Positions 29,701-41,410 of a stretch of 64,000 nt of DNA are shown here, in pieces. Numbering within the stretch: the stretch's first letter is position 1; each line of letters starts with the position of its first letter. The stretch comes from Dichetophora obliterata (Eukaryota; Arthropoda; Insecta; Diptera; Sciomyzidae), in contig OY986435.1 of assembly GCA_963920525.1 (NCBI GenBank), positions 303,683,408 through 303,747,407 on the forward strand. Direction: 5' to 3'. The notes beneath the pieces were generated by a model that worked only from the letters and a program-made list of their open reading frames with translations, ran no database searches and had not been told where the DNA came from. The position numbers were made by a program, and so were the translations under genes.

Positions 29701-30009
29701 GTTAAAATTTGGTTCCAAAACCGTCGAATGAAGCAGAAGAAACGAGTGAAAGAAGGACTCATACCGGCAGATATACTGGTACAACAAACGGTCATTGCAC
29801 AAACAACAACAACATCATTAGCATCAACAACAACAACAACAACAACGTCAGCTAATGCAAATGCAAACAATGCCAATGCCAGCATTGTAAACAGTACAAC
29901 GACCCAACATAACAACAGTATCAATCATGTTAACAGCACCAGTGCTAACAGCGTCTTAACAGAATGCACTCTAGGCTGCAGTAGCGACAACAGCCGCGAG
30001 TCGAATTGA
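29701..30009 (+). CDS. lab: Labial Hox protein, last exon
   Basis: The exon starts directly after the acceptor at 29700 with VKIWFQNRRMKQKKRVKEGL, that is homeodomain residues 45-60 plus the labial-specific VKEGLIPADIL extension. W48, F49, N51 and R53 of the recognition helix are present, and Q50 gives the usual Hox DNA preference. The C-terminal tail is low in complexity, with Thr runs at about residues 35-50 of the exon and many Asn, Ser and Thr. It ends at TGA 30007-30009, giving 102 residues. The tail of Drosophila Labial is Gln/Pro-rich by contrast, so the composition differs although the core is nearly identical. Confidence 0.96.
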   Translation, partial: VKIWFQNRRMKQKKRVKEGLIPADILVQQTVIAQTTTTSLASTTTTTTTSANANANNANASIVNSTTTQHNNSINHVNSTSANSVLTECTLGCSSDNSRESN

Positions 30010-30795
30010 AAGAACAAGAATGCCAAATGACAAAAATGATATACAAAAGAAAATAAAATATATCACTGAGCTAAAAATATTGTTCATTTGGCTGTGATAA
30101 AAACAAAATGTTAACTTAATAGAAGATTTTAGATGAGCTTTTATGTTTGTGTAAGAAATGTACAGTTTTAACAAATCTAAGAAAAACTTCAAGCAATGTT
30201 ACGATTACTGTAAATATTAAAATTGAAATTATTTAAAATGATATCATTAAAAGAAATGTTCTATGTAATAAGATCAAAAATCAATTTTATCTCAGGGTTC
30301 TTCATCTAAGCTTGCCGATAAATAAACTTAGTATTAGTGTCAATAATGAAACAACAAAACACACAATAAATGCTAAAAAATTAATCAACAACAATCAAAA
30401 TATATTAGCCAAAATAGTTAAAAGAAATAAAAAACAACAGAAAATATTACATAATTTAAGTTAAGCAATTGGTTACAATAAACTTTTTACGTTTTATTAA
30501 TCCTTTATTTTCTTTTATGTATCTATGTATGTATCTCTTAAAGTATTATTTATTTAATGAAAATGGGTGTATATATATTTTATTTTTGTTTTCTTTTTAA
30601 TTGCAGCGAAAATACAAGCATGCTTTTGTATGCAGTTCTGTGTGTCATCATTTGTAAAATAATTAAGTTAAGTAAATGCTTTTAAAAAAAATGCATTTAC
30701 TATAACATCAATATAATTCTTTTGAACAAAACTAGTCCTAATTGTAATAGAATTTTTATTTAAAATTTTAAAACTAAGAAATAAATTAAACAATT
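30010..30795 (+). other. lab: labial 3' untranslated region with polyA signals
   Basis: A-rich sequence directly after the labial stop. Candidate AATAAA signals lie near 30052, 30320, 30477 and 30779. Which are used cannot be told from sequence, so the right border is an upper guess. Confidence 0.5.
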
Positions 30796-31186
30796 GTTGC
30801 GTTAAATTATTGACCGGAGCGTTTTAATTTATTTTGTTTTCAAAATACTGAAGTGATTACTTCTAATGGTTATATAGAAGTTGTGAAAAATAATTCTAGC
30901 TTTCTAATGAATCTGCATATAAATATGCGTAAGCTGAACAGTAACGAACTATTTCTTCCCTTGTTTCTCAACCGATTTTAATAATTTTTGGAACGAAGCT
31001 TCTTTGCTTTTTGCAAAGTAGTAGAAAAACATTGCTTTGAAGGCGGCATAATTCTTTTTGATTTAACAGAAGGTGTTCGTATAAGCTTATCATAATAGAT
31101 GGTACTGCAGAAACCACAGAAGACTACACGGTTAAAAATCTTGGAATAAAATTTTGTGTGTTTGAAACTTTTCTGTAGTTTATATA
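30796..31186. other. Non-coding DNA, no feature seen
   Basis: AT-rich spacer between the labial 3' region and the tail of the Loa-type retrotransposon. Confidence 0.45.
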
Positions 31187-34100
31187 CTTATTTATTTATT
31201 CGTCTATGGATATAATTTTTGCAGACTAGATTTACAAAGTATGATTATAAATTACTTTAAGAGGCTTTAAGAAGCATTAACTAAATAAGAAGATTTCAAT
31301 TAATATAGATATAAAATTATCCCTAGATATAGAAAAATCAATATTATGAATTCTAGAGAGATAATTGAAATCAAACATAGTTCTAGTAAAAGGCTCATTG
31401 ACTGCATAATTGCTTCTAGTTGGGGGCCCATGTGCACCGCGACCCATGGGATCTATTGTGCATGCCCTTCATTAACACTCCAGATTTAGGCTTTTTATAT
31501 ATTTTAGCACTGTCTCTGGTTTGGTGTTCAAAATTCTTGACGGGGGCACTACTTCCCCTCCAAAATGGAGGCGTCTTAGGCTGTGGAATGCCGGACATTC
31601 ACATAGAACGTGTTCAGGGGTTTCTTCTTCCTCCTCGCATAGTCTGCAGACGTCTGATTTAGAAAGACCCATATTTTTAAGATGGTATCTGATTGAGCAG
31701 TGACCTGTGGAGAAACTGGTGAGAATTCTAAGGTCTACTTAAAAAAATTTTTGGATTTTGCTTTACTTAGAGTTAAAAATTTCTTAGATTGCCTCTGTCT
31801 ATTAGTGTTGTTCCAGTGGCACTGAAATTTCTTTTCTTCCCATTTTCTAGAATTTTCTAGAATGTAGCCTTTTGCTAAGCTACAGAATGGTTCAGGTCCT
31901 ATAAGAATTTGAGACGCTCCTCTTTTGGCAAGGCAGTCCACCCTTTCGTTGCCCTTGATCCTTCGTGGCATGAAACCCACCATATTTATATTTTGTTGCT
32001 TTGTCCCAGCGTATTTAATAATTCTACGAAGTTGGAGACTAGTCTTGATTCAAGTTTGTAGGCTTAAAGGGCTTTTAAAGCCGCTTAACTACCTGAAAGT
32101 ATGTAGTTGTGAGCCCTCTTTGATTTCCTGCGGAGACATTCTTTGACACATACTTCAATGGCATATACCTCCGCCTGGAATATTGTCGGCGTGTATCCCA
32201 TTGGAAGAGCTTTTTTGGAATTGGGAACAAATATCCCCACTCCCGTTTCTCCATTTTCGAGTTTTGACCCATCAGTGTACCATATCTGTGAGCCAGGTTT
32301 TGAGTATCTTCATGTGACCCGTAAAATTCCCTACCTTGTAATAACTGATTTCCTCCATTCTTAGTGCACTTAGACATGCCTCTTTTTCGATAATGATCGT
32401 TAAAGGGGTAGCCCTATTATTACATTCAGAGCTGCAGATAGGCACGTTCTCATTGCCCCAGTGATACTAATGCAAGCCATTCTTTGCAGCATTGTCAGTT
32501 GATTTGCTGCTGTGCGCTGTTGGACCTTGGGAGACCATGCAAGTGCTGCATACGTAACCATAGGTCTCACAATTGTTGTAAACGACAATAAATCATTTTC
32601 GGTTTGAGGGCCCACATTTTGTTATGGAGCTGTTGACAGACAATAAAAGCACGTGTCTTACCAGATTTAGGCTCCTTTTCCTGGAGAAGGGTACCAGAAT
32701 TGTTTATCATTATTTATGCTTAAGCCTTTTTCCTTACACCATTTTAAAGTTATACGGAGGGCACTCTGCATTCTGTCCGATATCGTCGGTTCATGACTGC
32801 CCAGACTTGAAATAACCAGATCATCCGCATATCCTCTTATGTCAAAACCCTGGATGGTGAGACTTTCGATAAGTTCCCCCACGAGTAGGGTCCACAGAAG
32901 AGGTGAAAGTATCTCTCCTTGAGGGCATCTTCTAGTGGCAGTAGTCGTGTTACGAATTCCACCTAGCTCAAACGTATTGATTCTACTTTTCAGCATGATA
33001 AGAATCCAGTATATGATTAAATATGGTATATTTTTAATCTGCATTGCTGCTTTGATCGCATTGTATGACGCGTTGTCAAAAGTCCCTTGAATGTCAATGA
33101 AGGCACATAGCGCTGTTTGTTTTGCTTCAAAAGACTTTCCAATCGTGCCGGTAAGGCTGTGTATGGCAGTGACAGTGGATTTCCCAGCTTGGTAGGCAAA
33201 TTAAAACCTGTTTAGAGGGATGCTCTTCAAGCTAGTCTCCCTAATTTTGAGTTCCAATATTTTCTTCATTGTCTTTAAAAAGAAGGAACTTAGGCTGATC
33301 GGTCTATATGATGTAGGCAATTGTTCGGCCTTTTCACCCACCTTTGGTATAAAAACCACGTTAACTTTTGTCCATTCTCGAGGAATGTGGCCTAACAAAA
33401 GGCTGGATTTAAAAATCCGAGTAAGTGGAGGGACAATGGAATCAATGCCTTGCTGTAGTTGGCACGGGTAGATACCATCAAGTCCCGGAGATTTGCATGG
33501 GCTTAATTTATATATGACCCAACGTACACTATCGGACGTAAAAAGTTTACCTGGAAGTCCTTTTTGACCACCTATCCCTGAATAATAGGCCCCAGTGTCC
33601 GATGGGGTGTCCTCTTCAAATACACATCCCGGAAAATGCGTCTGCAATAAGCGACGATTACTTTAATCCGAGTTAACAGTGTAGCTTCCATCAGGTTTTA
33701 ATAGTGTACAGATGACGTTTGAATGATCTTTGACTTGTGCCTTCTTTAGACGGGTCGCTGCTGGTAGAATATCGATCTTCTCGCAGTAAACCCTCTACGT
33801 GGCCCTTTTTGATCTTCTCAGCTCAGTGTTGTAATTGGTTAAAGCTTGTTTATATTGGGTTCACTCTCCCGTTTCCTTAGCTTTATTGTAAAGTTTTCTG
33901 GCGTTTTCCTGAGCTTAATCAGCTCCTTGTTCCACCAAGGCACTTCCCTGCGGGACCTGATAGTCCTCATCGGGCAGCTTTCATGGAATGCTAACGTTAA
34001 GTTGGTTTTGAGTTGTTTGGCCTCAAATTCAAACTTTTCCCTCAGTAATTTAGGTTGAGATTTAGTGTACGCCTTAAGATTTCCCAATTGGTATTTCTCG

Positions 34101-34795
34101 GGTTTCTGAAAGAGTGGCAGGTATGTGTCCCCATATCAAACCTAATGTGACTATGGTCAGACATGGAAACCTCCCCCGAGACGTGCTACCCATAAATATA
34201 GGATGCCATATTGGAGCTGCAAAGAGTAAAATCTAATACCTCACTTCTAATGACGTTCCTAAAAAATGGTTCATTACCCCTATTTAAAATGATAATATTG
34301 TTTCTATAAATATAGTCTTAAGGGAACTCACCCCTTTTGTTGATGTCTGTACTTTCCCAGATTGTATGATGCGCATTTGCGTCGCAGCAGATGATCTAAG
34401 GAAGTTTAGCCTCCTGCAGTGGTCCACAAGGGCTATGACTTCTTCGGTTGGTGCTTCCTCCACATCACCAGGCAAATAAGCCGAGGCTAGCACCACCTCG
34501 TGGTTTCCTTTCAGGGAGATCACGATTGCCCGAATGTCCACAAGGTCGCCGGAAATGAATTCTGAAAGAGGTAGAAATGCTAATCTTTTATTGACCAGTA
34601 ATGCTGCCCTAGGACGACAATTACCGGTGTTATAAAGCAACCTACCTTCTGGATTTTGGAGCCCTTTCATGACTTCAGAGTTCCTGGATGAAAACGATGT
34701 CCAGGCATTCTTTGGTAAACCTCCTGCAAAGCACATCCGATCCATCTTTGGCGTGCTGGAGGTTCGCCTAAAGACAGAGGATCTGCCTCCCTGCC
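31187..34795 (-). mobile_element. Loa-type non-LTR retrotransposon, degenerate
   Basis: Minus strand order: AP endonuclease, linker, reverse transcriptase, RNase H and a C-terminal CCHC region. This layout, with RNase H, is that of the Loa/I group. The 3' untranslated region ends in AATAAATAAATAAG at about 31187-31203. The 5' end is joined at about 34795 to coding sequence from another retroelement. Confidence 0.8.
31472..34795 (-). pseudogene. Endonuclease-RT-RNase H polyprotein (Loa-type), broken
   Basis: Readable minus-strand blocks: endonuclease NTGNCRPRAALLVNKRL (about 34580-34635), VVLASAYLPGD (about 34465-34500) and SDHSHIRFD (about 34135-34165), with the DANAH block partly lost at a frameshift near 34390. 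Linker: 33839-34087. Reverse transcriptase: KSPGLDGIYPCQLQ near 33460-33500, motif A FIDIQGTFDNASY near 33065-33105, CPQGEILSPLLW near 32890-32930 and YADDLVISS near 32800-32830. RNase H: KLENGETGVGIFVP near 32220-32265 and IKGNERVDCLAKRGAS near 31915-31960. C-terminal finger: CRLCEEEEETPEHVLCECP near 31590-31650. Catalytic residues are largely kept, but at least seven frame changes and stops break it. Confidence 0.85.
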
Positions 34796-35040
34796 GACGA
34801 TTTTGATAATTGCTTCTATGAAATGGAATAGAAGAAATATTAAACTTTCGGAACTGACGAGAAGGTACAGAGAAATTATCCAAATTTAATAATCCAGGAC
34901 AATCAATGTGACCAGAAATAATATCAAAAATTATCATAAGTGATCGAATTTTTCTTCTGCTTTCAAGCGCTTGAAGACGTATTAGCAAACAACGTACGTT
35001 ATATGTGGGAAGCACACCAGCTTTGGTTTCAAATCTTTTT
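34796..35040 (-). pseudogene. 3' fragment of a different non-LTR reverse transcriptase
   Basis: The minus strand reads GVLPTYNVRCLLIRLQALES, RRKIRSLMIIFDIISGHIDC, then LLNLDNFSVPSRQFRKFN. This LQALExRR ... D(I/L)xxGxID ... VPSRxxR pattern is the C-terminal region of Jockey/CR1-like reverse transcriptases. It is in one open frame with the Loa-type endonuclease that follows (34284-35015, 243 residues), although Loa elements do not carry it there. The fusion must come from insertion or template switching next to an older fragment. Confidence 0.6.
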
Positions 35041-35124
35041 TGCCAAATACTAAAAAATCGTTTTAATACAGCTTTGGTTTAAAATTTAGTAAAAGCTTGG
35101 ATTGAAATATAACAAAAAAAAAAA

Positions 35125-35215
35125 CAAATAATAACAAACTCAGTGAGACTCGAACCATGGACATCCAGTTTGTAAGCTCTCTACGTTAACCACTGGGCTA
35201 TTGCGCTATACGAAA
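35125..35215 (-). repeat. tRNA-derived SINE-like head
   Basis: On the minus strand box A TAGCCCAGTGG (35190-35200) and box B-like GGTTCGAGTCTC (35145-35156) are about 33 bases apart, as in tRNA genes. No paired acceptor stem was found. A T-rich run follows on the transcribed strand, which would stop RNA polymerase III. Probably a tRNA-derived repeat. Confidence 0.45.
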
Positions 35216-36352
35216 CAAAAGCAATAAACAAGCATATCAACCTAATAGCCCAATATTGAGTTCAGCATTGCATTTTTCTCAAATTTAAATGTTGCAAGAT
35301 TATTAGCAATTTTATTAAGTTTACGAAAAATTAAAAAAATATCCAAATTGGATCATCTTTATGACAGCAAAACGATTTTTTAAGCCGACTTTTAGGAAAG
35401 CATTTAGTTTTTTAAATTAATTTTACTTTGTTTTCTTCTTGTGTTTAATTACTTTAAAACATAAATTCACTTATCGTCCAAGTTCATATGCGTTATTGGC
35501 TTAAATGCCCCTTACCATCTGTTTCTCCGAAGAATGGTATTAGACCTTTTGTTTGCTCCGCATAAACTCACTCTCTTTTTTAATGTAGAGTGCGAATTAT
35601 GCTCTCACTTTCTGCTCTACAATATGTGCTTGCTTCGATCCTCACGTTGAGAGTTGGGCGAATAAACGAATAAACATAGTGAATAAGTGATCATTTTGCC
35701 TGTTTCGCGATTCAGCTGAGAGTTGTGAGAGTCTTCGAAAAAGCATTGCGAATATAGTGAAAATTCTGCCAGCTTCGAGATAAAGCTACGTTGTTAATGG
35801 TACTCGCCAAATGCTTTGAGTTGTGTTATTTGTCTTGTAACAAAAAAAAAATTTACATGGTGCTCTGTATTTCATTGAAGCTGCAAGTCTTACTGGGAAA
35901 AATTTGAAAAACCTATTATAAGCAGGCAAATCTATTCTAGCTGGTGTTCATGATCTTCGTAATTGAATCCTGCGACATTCATCTTGCAATCATTCCTTTT
36001 TTATTTCCTGTGCACGATAAACATCAGCGTAGTTGAAATCAGCGCAGTAGCTAACTGCGTAGATGACTCGCTGTGATTCGCTCAAGCAAGCGCGACGGAA
36101 GTGAATTTCATCTGGGGGGCAGTACAAATGGGGGGACAGTACAAATGGTGGTGCAAAAAAAGTTCACCAAAATTTCTTCACATGAAACATGAAGAAGAGC
36201 GAAAGAAGAGGAAAATATATAATACAAAAATATCGTTATAAAAAATATGATATTTTGAATAACTTTTCTTTTTAAATTGTTTATCTAGCTAAAAAAGTGG
36301 GGCAACTGTCCCCCTTAACCCCCGCTTGCTACGCCAATGCGCTGAAGCATAC
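35216..36352. other. Non-coding DNA; possible orphan hAT-type end at 36295-36341
   Basis: No gene. GCTTGCTACGCCAATG at about 36325-36341, read on the minus strand, is CATTGGCGTAGCAAGC, very like the CAGTGGCGTA end of the element at 12018-15597; C- and G-rich stretches accompany it (36100-36150, 36300-36325). The other end was not found. Confidence 0.4.
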
Positions 36353-37082
36353 ATAAGTATGCTTTCAATGAATGCAAAATTGATTTATAAATAAAATTTT
36401 TAATTCACATTCATTTTTACAAAAATGATTTTTATTCATTTCAATTATTAATTTTCGTTATTAAGATTTAATGACTTAGGTTTTTTATTCATTTGAATGC
36501 AATTCACAAAGAATTTCAGAATTTTCAATTATTCTTTTTTATTCATTATTCATTTCTTATGCGCTATTCATTTTTCATTCATTATTCTTTTGTTATTCAT
36601 TATTCACTTTTCATTTCTTTTTCAATATTAATTTTTTATTCATTATTCATTTGTTATTCTTTTTTCATTTTTTATTCATTTTAGGACTAAAATAAAAAGC
36701 AATAAATAAAAAATTAATAAAATATTAATAATGAATAAAAAAATAATAATGAATAACAATGAATAATGAATAAAAATTAATAATGAATAACAAGTGAATA
36801 ATGAATAAAAAATTTATAATGAATAACAAATGAATAATGAATAAAAAATTAATAATGAATGAAAAATTAATAATTAATAAAGAAAGAATAACTGAAAAAA
36901 TCTGTAATTCTTTGTGAATAGCATTCTTTGTAAATATCATTCAAATAAATAAAAAATTATGCATTATTCTAAATAACGAAATAAAATAGTTGAAATAAAT
37001 AATTAATCATTTTTTTCAAAATGAATGTGAATTTAACATTTTGTTTAAAAATCAATTTTACATTCATTGAATGCATTCTTAT
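36353..37082. mobile_element. 730-bp foldback palindrome built on ATGAATAA octamers
   Basis: The outer ends match as inverted repeats: ATAAGTATGCTTTCAATGAA from 36353 against, read inward from 37082, ATAAGAATGCATTCAATGAA. The correspondence continues through the arms (ATTCACATTCATTTT, AATTCACAAAGAAT and others). Toward the centre the left arm is a run of TTATTCAT-type units (about 36535-36680) and the right arm the complementary ATGAATAA-type units (about 36725-36880), meeting at about 36685-36720. Almost the whole element can fold into one long hairpin. No coding capacity. No target duplication was fixed. Confidence 0.8.
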
Positions 37083-37165
37083 CTCGTTATTCACTGATTC
37101 ATTTTTTTCTGGATAAAATCAAATTGATCAAATCTTTTACAGTTCTGGTAAATGTAACAAATGTA

Positions 37166-38153
37166 CACAGAGAAAGCAACATTTTCAAAAGTGGCAGAAA
37201 CGAGCTATTTTTAAGATTTTGCACTTCTAACGTTTATTTTAAAAACGAACATTTTAAAATGAAATAGTAAAACGTTTATTTTCATTTCAAAAACTTATAC
37301 TTTAAAATGAGATCCTAAAATGTTCGTTTCATTTTTAACAATGGATATTTTAAAATGCTGTGGTAAAACGTTTATTTTCATTTAAAAAACGAAAATTTTA
37401 AAACTGTTCGTTTGATTTTTAATAATAAATATTCTCAAATGTAAAATGTTTATTTTAATTTTAAAAACGAAAATTTTAAAATTAGATTCTTAAATTTTCG
37501 TTCGATTTGTAACAATAAACATTTTAAAATGCAGTGGTACAACAATTATTTATATTTTAAAAACGAAAATGTTCATTATTTCCTATTAATTACAAAAATT
37601 TGCAGAAATCCGCATTTCCTCTATTAATTAAAAAAGCTTTATTAGTTTTCAAAATTACAGTTTTATTTTAGTTATTTATCATCAGCTATGTTCAACTCGT
37701 TAAATTTTTTAGATAATTATACTATAGATATCCCAGCGTCTATAAAAAATAGAATTTTGTCAGATATTATAAATTTTATTTAAAATACTTACCTCTGAGT
37801 TGTGGCAGCAAATGCTCCAACTCAAACTCGTTCATTACTTTCTTGCAGGCAAACTGCAAAGTGATGAAATCGAGAATGAAAAATATGTTATTTTCTGAAC
37901 AAATATCAAATACATAAGTCAATGAAACATATATAACAAACAATTAGTTGTTAATACAAGTGTTTTGAAACAAAGTATGTGAATTTTACTATGTCATGGT
38001 AAAACGTTCGTAGTTGATTTAAAAACGTTTCGTTTTACTTTTCTATTTTAAAATGTGCGTTTTCATTTTTGTATGGCATAAAATGCTTTTAAAAATATTA
38101 ATGTTACCAAACGTTTTTAAAATATGCGTTTTTGATTTTTTGTTTTCTCAGTG
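37166..38153. mobile_element. Inverted-end element with internal sub-repeats
   Basis: The ends are CACAGAGAAAGCAAC and, read inward from 38153, CACTGAGAAAACAAA, with TA on both outer sides. The left third (about 37190-37570) is made of alternating units such as GTAAAACGTTTATTTTCATT and GTTCGTTTCATTTTTAA, which return in decayed form near the right end (37985-38130). The middle is unique AT-rich DNA without an open frame. CACWGAGAAA-like ends occur in several DNA transposon groups; I do not assign one. Confidence 0.5.
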
Positions 38154-38634
38154 TATTCGTACAATACACATTTGTTTTTGTACGAATACGAATAAAGTTT
38201 TTTGTAATATGTACCAAACTACGTCCAATCTACGAATCATATTCGTGACTGAAAACTACGAACAAAATTCATAGAATGGACGCTGTGGTTAGTAATATTT
38301 ACACACAAAATATTTTAAGTCTAAGAATATCTATTGAAAAGTTCCTATGAAACATGGATAAATGAAATGGTATCGTAACTAATTACTGCGACGGGTACAA
38401 CATACTATTTAAAAATGCATGCATGGCTTAGCTCAGCTTTATTTATACTTCAAAATATATTAACATTCAAAAATATCGTCATATAAAATCAAAAAAGCCG
38501 TAAGTTACAATAAATTCAAAGTCGACTTTTTGATTGATTATTGATGCACTTTATCGAAATACATGTTCCTGCTAAATTGTACACTCCTACAAATAAAAAC
38601 GACGTTTTTAGTAAAAAATTTCTAAAATCCCTAA
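38154..38634. other. Non-coding DNA, no feature seen
   Basis: AT-rich. TAA at 38632-38634 is the left target duplication of the following MITE. Confidence 0.45.
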
Positions 38635-38857
38635 TGCTTGGTTTTCACTATGTCAATTTCAGTGGTCATTTGTTGTCAATCAAATTGAAAATGACAACAT
38701 GTTGACATTTTTTCTACATTTGGAAATCTTGGAAAATTAAAAACAAATAAATTATGAAGTGGAACCATGCAGAATATGTTCTAGAGTTTTATTAAGGTGA
38801 TATTTCAGGTGATAAAATTTTGTGTCGTCATAAAGATGACATAGTGAAAACCAAGCA
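38635..38857. mobile_element. Harbinger-type MITE, 223 bp
   Basis: Perfect inverted ends, TGCTTGGTTTTCACTATGTC at the left and its complement at the right. Both are flanked by TAA (38632-38634 and 38858-38860). A short element with long perfect inverted ends and a TAA duplication fits a PIF/Harbinger MITE. No coding region. Confidence 0.85.
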
Positions 38858-38899
38858 TAAGTTTGAGCGCAACATACAATTGCAATTACAATTTAGATA

Positions 38900-39720
38900 G
38901 TTTTTTGACTTACGGCTTTTTGATTTAATATGAAGATATTTAAAAAAATGCACTGCCTAGGGTGTTGTTTCCCCCCTTTTCCCCTTCCCCCCATTGTGGA
39001 CGCCTATGATTATTCTATATTACTTATATTGTACTCTGTTGTATTATATTATATGTTTGTTGCTAAATTATTAAGAATTGTAGTCTGTAAGGATTTTGTA
39101 TCTAAAGACTTAATGAAATAAACTAAATAAGGTCCATTGTAATAACGCTGCACACTTGGCCTTCAGTCCGAGTGGAACCACATTGAGCTCTTGATAAAGC
39201 TTGTAAGACGTTTGACGCTTGTCCTTGACAGGCCCTCAAGCTTAGAAATGAAGAATAGCCCCAGATATTTATGCCTTCTTCTAGCGAGCGCGAGACAGGC
39301 ACATAGAAGGTGGGGGATTGTTTCTTCCTCGTCCCTGCAGCTTCTGCAGAACTCATTTGTGATGACTCCCAGTCTGGAGGCATGTCTGCCTATTAAGCAG
39401 TGCCCAGTGGTAACGGCCACTAGCATGGTTACCTCTGGTCTTCACAACGAGAGAAGGACTCTCGATCGCTTTGGGTCTAGAGTCGGCCAGATAAGCCTTG
39501 TTGTTCTGCATGTTGAGATTTCAGACCATCTTGAGTTGGCTTTAGATGTGGTGTACTCGTTGAGCAGCATTTTGATAGTTGCCATCGGAATGCTCGGTTA
39601 GTTCCGAACCATTAAAGTCACCCATGTACCTTTCCTAGCAAGCTCGACTGCTTTTTCATTTCCCCTATGAATGTCATCTGATTAGCCGGCGGCATTGAGG
39701 ATAAAAATCTTCAAATTAAA
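38900..39720 (-). pseudogene. 3' fragment of a non-LTR retrotransposon (RNase H end)
   Basis: On the minus strand GNEKAVELARKGT (about 39630-39665) matches the end of an RNase H domain. TTGHCLIGRHASRLG (about 39365-39410) and the finger CRSCRDEEETIPHLLCACLA (about 39280-39345) match the C-terminus of Jockey/Loa-type polyproteins; it ends at WFHSD near 39166. A stop after VLLSL (about 39445) and others break it. It differs in sequence from the Loa-type copy at 31187-34795. The 3' untranslated region runs to perhaps 38900-39050. Confidence 0.7.
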
Positions 39721-41043
39721 TTTTCACACGTTGAAAAATTTTCTCGGTGCCTAGTGCCTTATGAATATTTCGGCCCTGATAAGCTCTCTAAACTTTTTTT
39801 TTCAACACTTCTTATTTTGATTTGAGAGAATTTACGCATTCGTAACTGCGAGGTTTGCTGAATGTAAGATTTGAATTATTAAACTTATCTTTGGGACAAT
39901 TTTTAATTTTGCCGAATTTATAAAAGCTTTAAGATTTTTTAGTAACATAATTTCGTGTCAGGTCTTAAAATGCAATTAATCAAAACATCAAACTGTGCCG
40001 ACTTCGGCGAAATTTTTATTGATTTATTGCAGTTATGTGTTAGTTTTGTGAAAATCTAAACTATTGCGTTTGGTAACAAAGCCTTTTTGATGGATGATAT
40101 ACAGACATGTGATCATTGGTTAAACCTTTACTTGCGATATTCTTAAGGAAGCCCCTTCTTGATAAACACATGCCTATTATTGAAGGTCTTGAACGAAAAT
40201 GTTTTTTATTTTTTAGTACAGCACAAAGAATGTTAGACAAAAAAAATAAACTTCGGTAAGATTTGCTTGGAAAATATATGCAGCTTTTACTTGAATTATA
40301 TGTAGTGATATATATATATATACTGAGAGATTTAATAAATGCATAGTTTTTAAGATAAACTTTGATTAAGAAATTTACTTTCTCCAAATTAATCACTTAA
40401 TCTCCAAATCTAATTTTCGATGATAAGAATAAGATAGAGTGGGGAGTTTTGAGACGAGTTTTGTTTTGGGGCTTTCTTAAAAATTTAAAAATGTTGTATC
40501 TCTGCAAAATTATTTTCTCCAAATCTGTAATTTCATGGGTTTTCTTCGATTATGAACTATAGTATATATAAAGATATATGTTGTTTTTTTAAAACGCCTA
40601 AAGAAGTTGGTAATTTTTGGTTCTAAACGCCTCATATAGAAAACAATTGAAGGGCTTTTTGCAATAACGTGATAGGCCACATGATCTAAAAAATCCATTT
40701 TTTTAGGCTGAATACATTACTCAATGCATTGCCAAAAGAAGAGATTTTGGCTATTTCTTATTGATTTTCTAACCTATTTTTAAAAGTATCCGTGTTCAAT
40801 TCCATTTATTCATACAAAAATTCATTGTCTCTCAAACTTTAGAGTGGATTATTTCAAAATATTTTTTATGTGGCTTATCATGTTCTTGCAATAAGCCATT
40901 CAATATTTTCCTCCTTCTCAATTGTTATTGTTTGAACAGGTTATATGTGTTGGGAATACATGTTGTGACTATTGTTTTGAACATCACATAAATCTATAGT
41001 ATTTTCGAACAGCTGTTTTACAGAGCGAAATTAAGATTATATT
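39721..41043. other. Non-coding DNA, no feature seen
   Basis: AT-rich. Minus-strand open frames at 40061-40396 and 40510-40698 have no recognisable domain. A short (TA)n run lies near 40310. Confidence 0.45.
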
Positions 41044-41410
41044 TAGCGCATTCGTTGCTGGAAAAAAATTCTGCATTTTTTCTGTTCTGTTCTAAAAAAA
41101 AATGTTAACCTCAAAATAAATCGTGATCTTTCTCAAAAATGTTGACCACAAAAGTATAACAAATACAGAAGTTTCTAACCTATAAAATTCGACGTTACTG
41201 CATTCTGCCATCTAGTAATACCAACATAAAAACATAATAAAATAATTTTCATATTGATATTTTTAGTGCTGTCACAATTGTGAGAAACAAAACGTTGCAA
41301 TTTTAAAAAATTTCTCAAATTGAATCCAATATATTTGTGATTAAAAATGTTAGTTTTAATAAAACTGAATTGCTCAATGAATATTTGATTGAATATTTCG
41401 CACACTCTCT
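41044..41410 (+). repeat. Dispersed repeat, partial copy of 44268-44782
   Basis: Starts TAGCGCATTCGTTGCTGG and follows the element at 44268 with many substitutions (for example TAATACCAACATAAAAA at about 41215 and 44470). Similarity fades near 41410, so the right end is missing. Confidence 0.75.
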
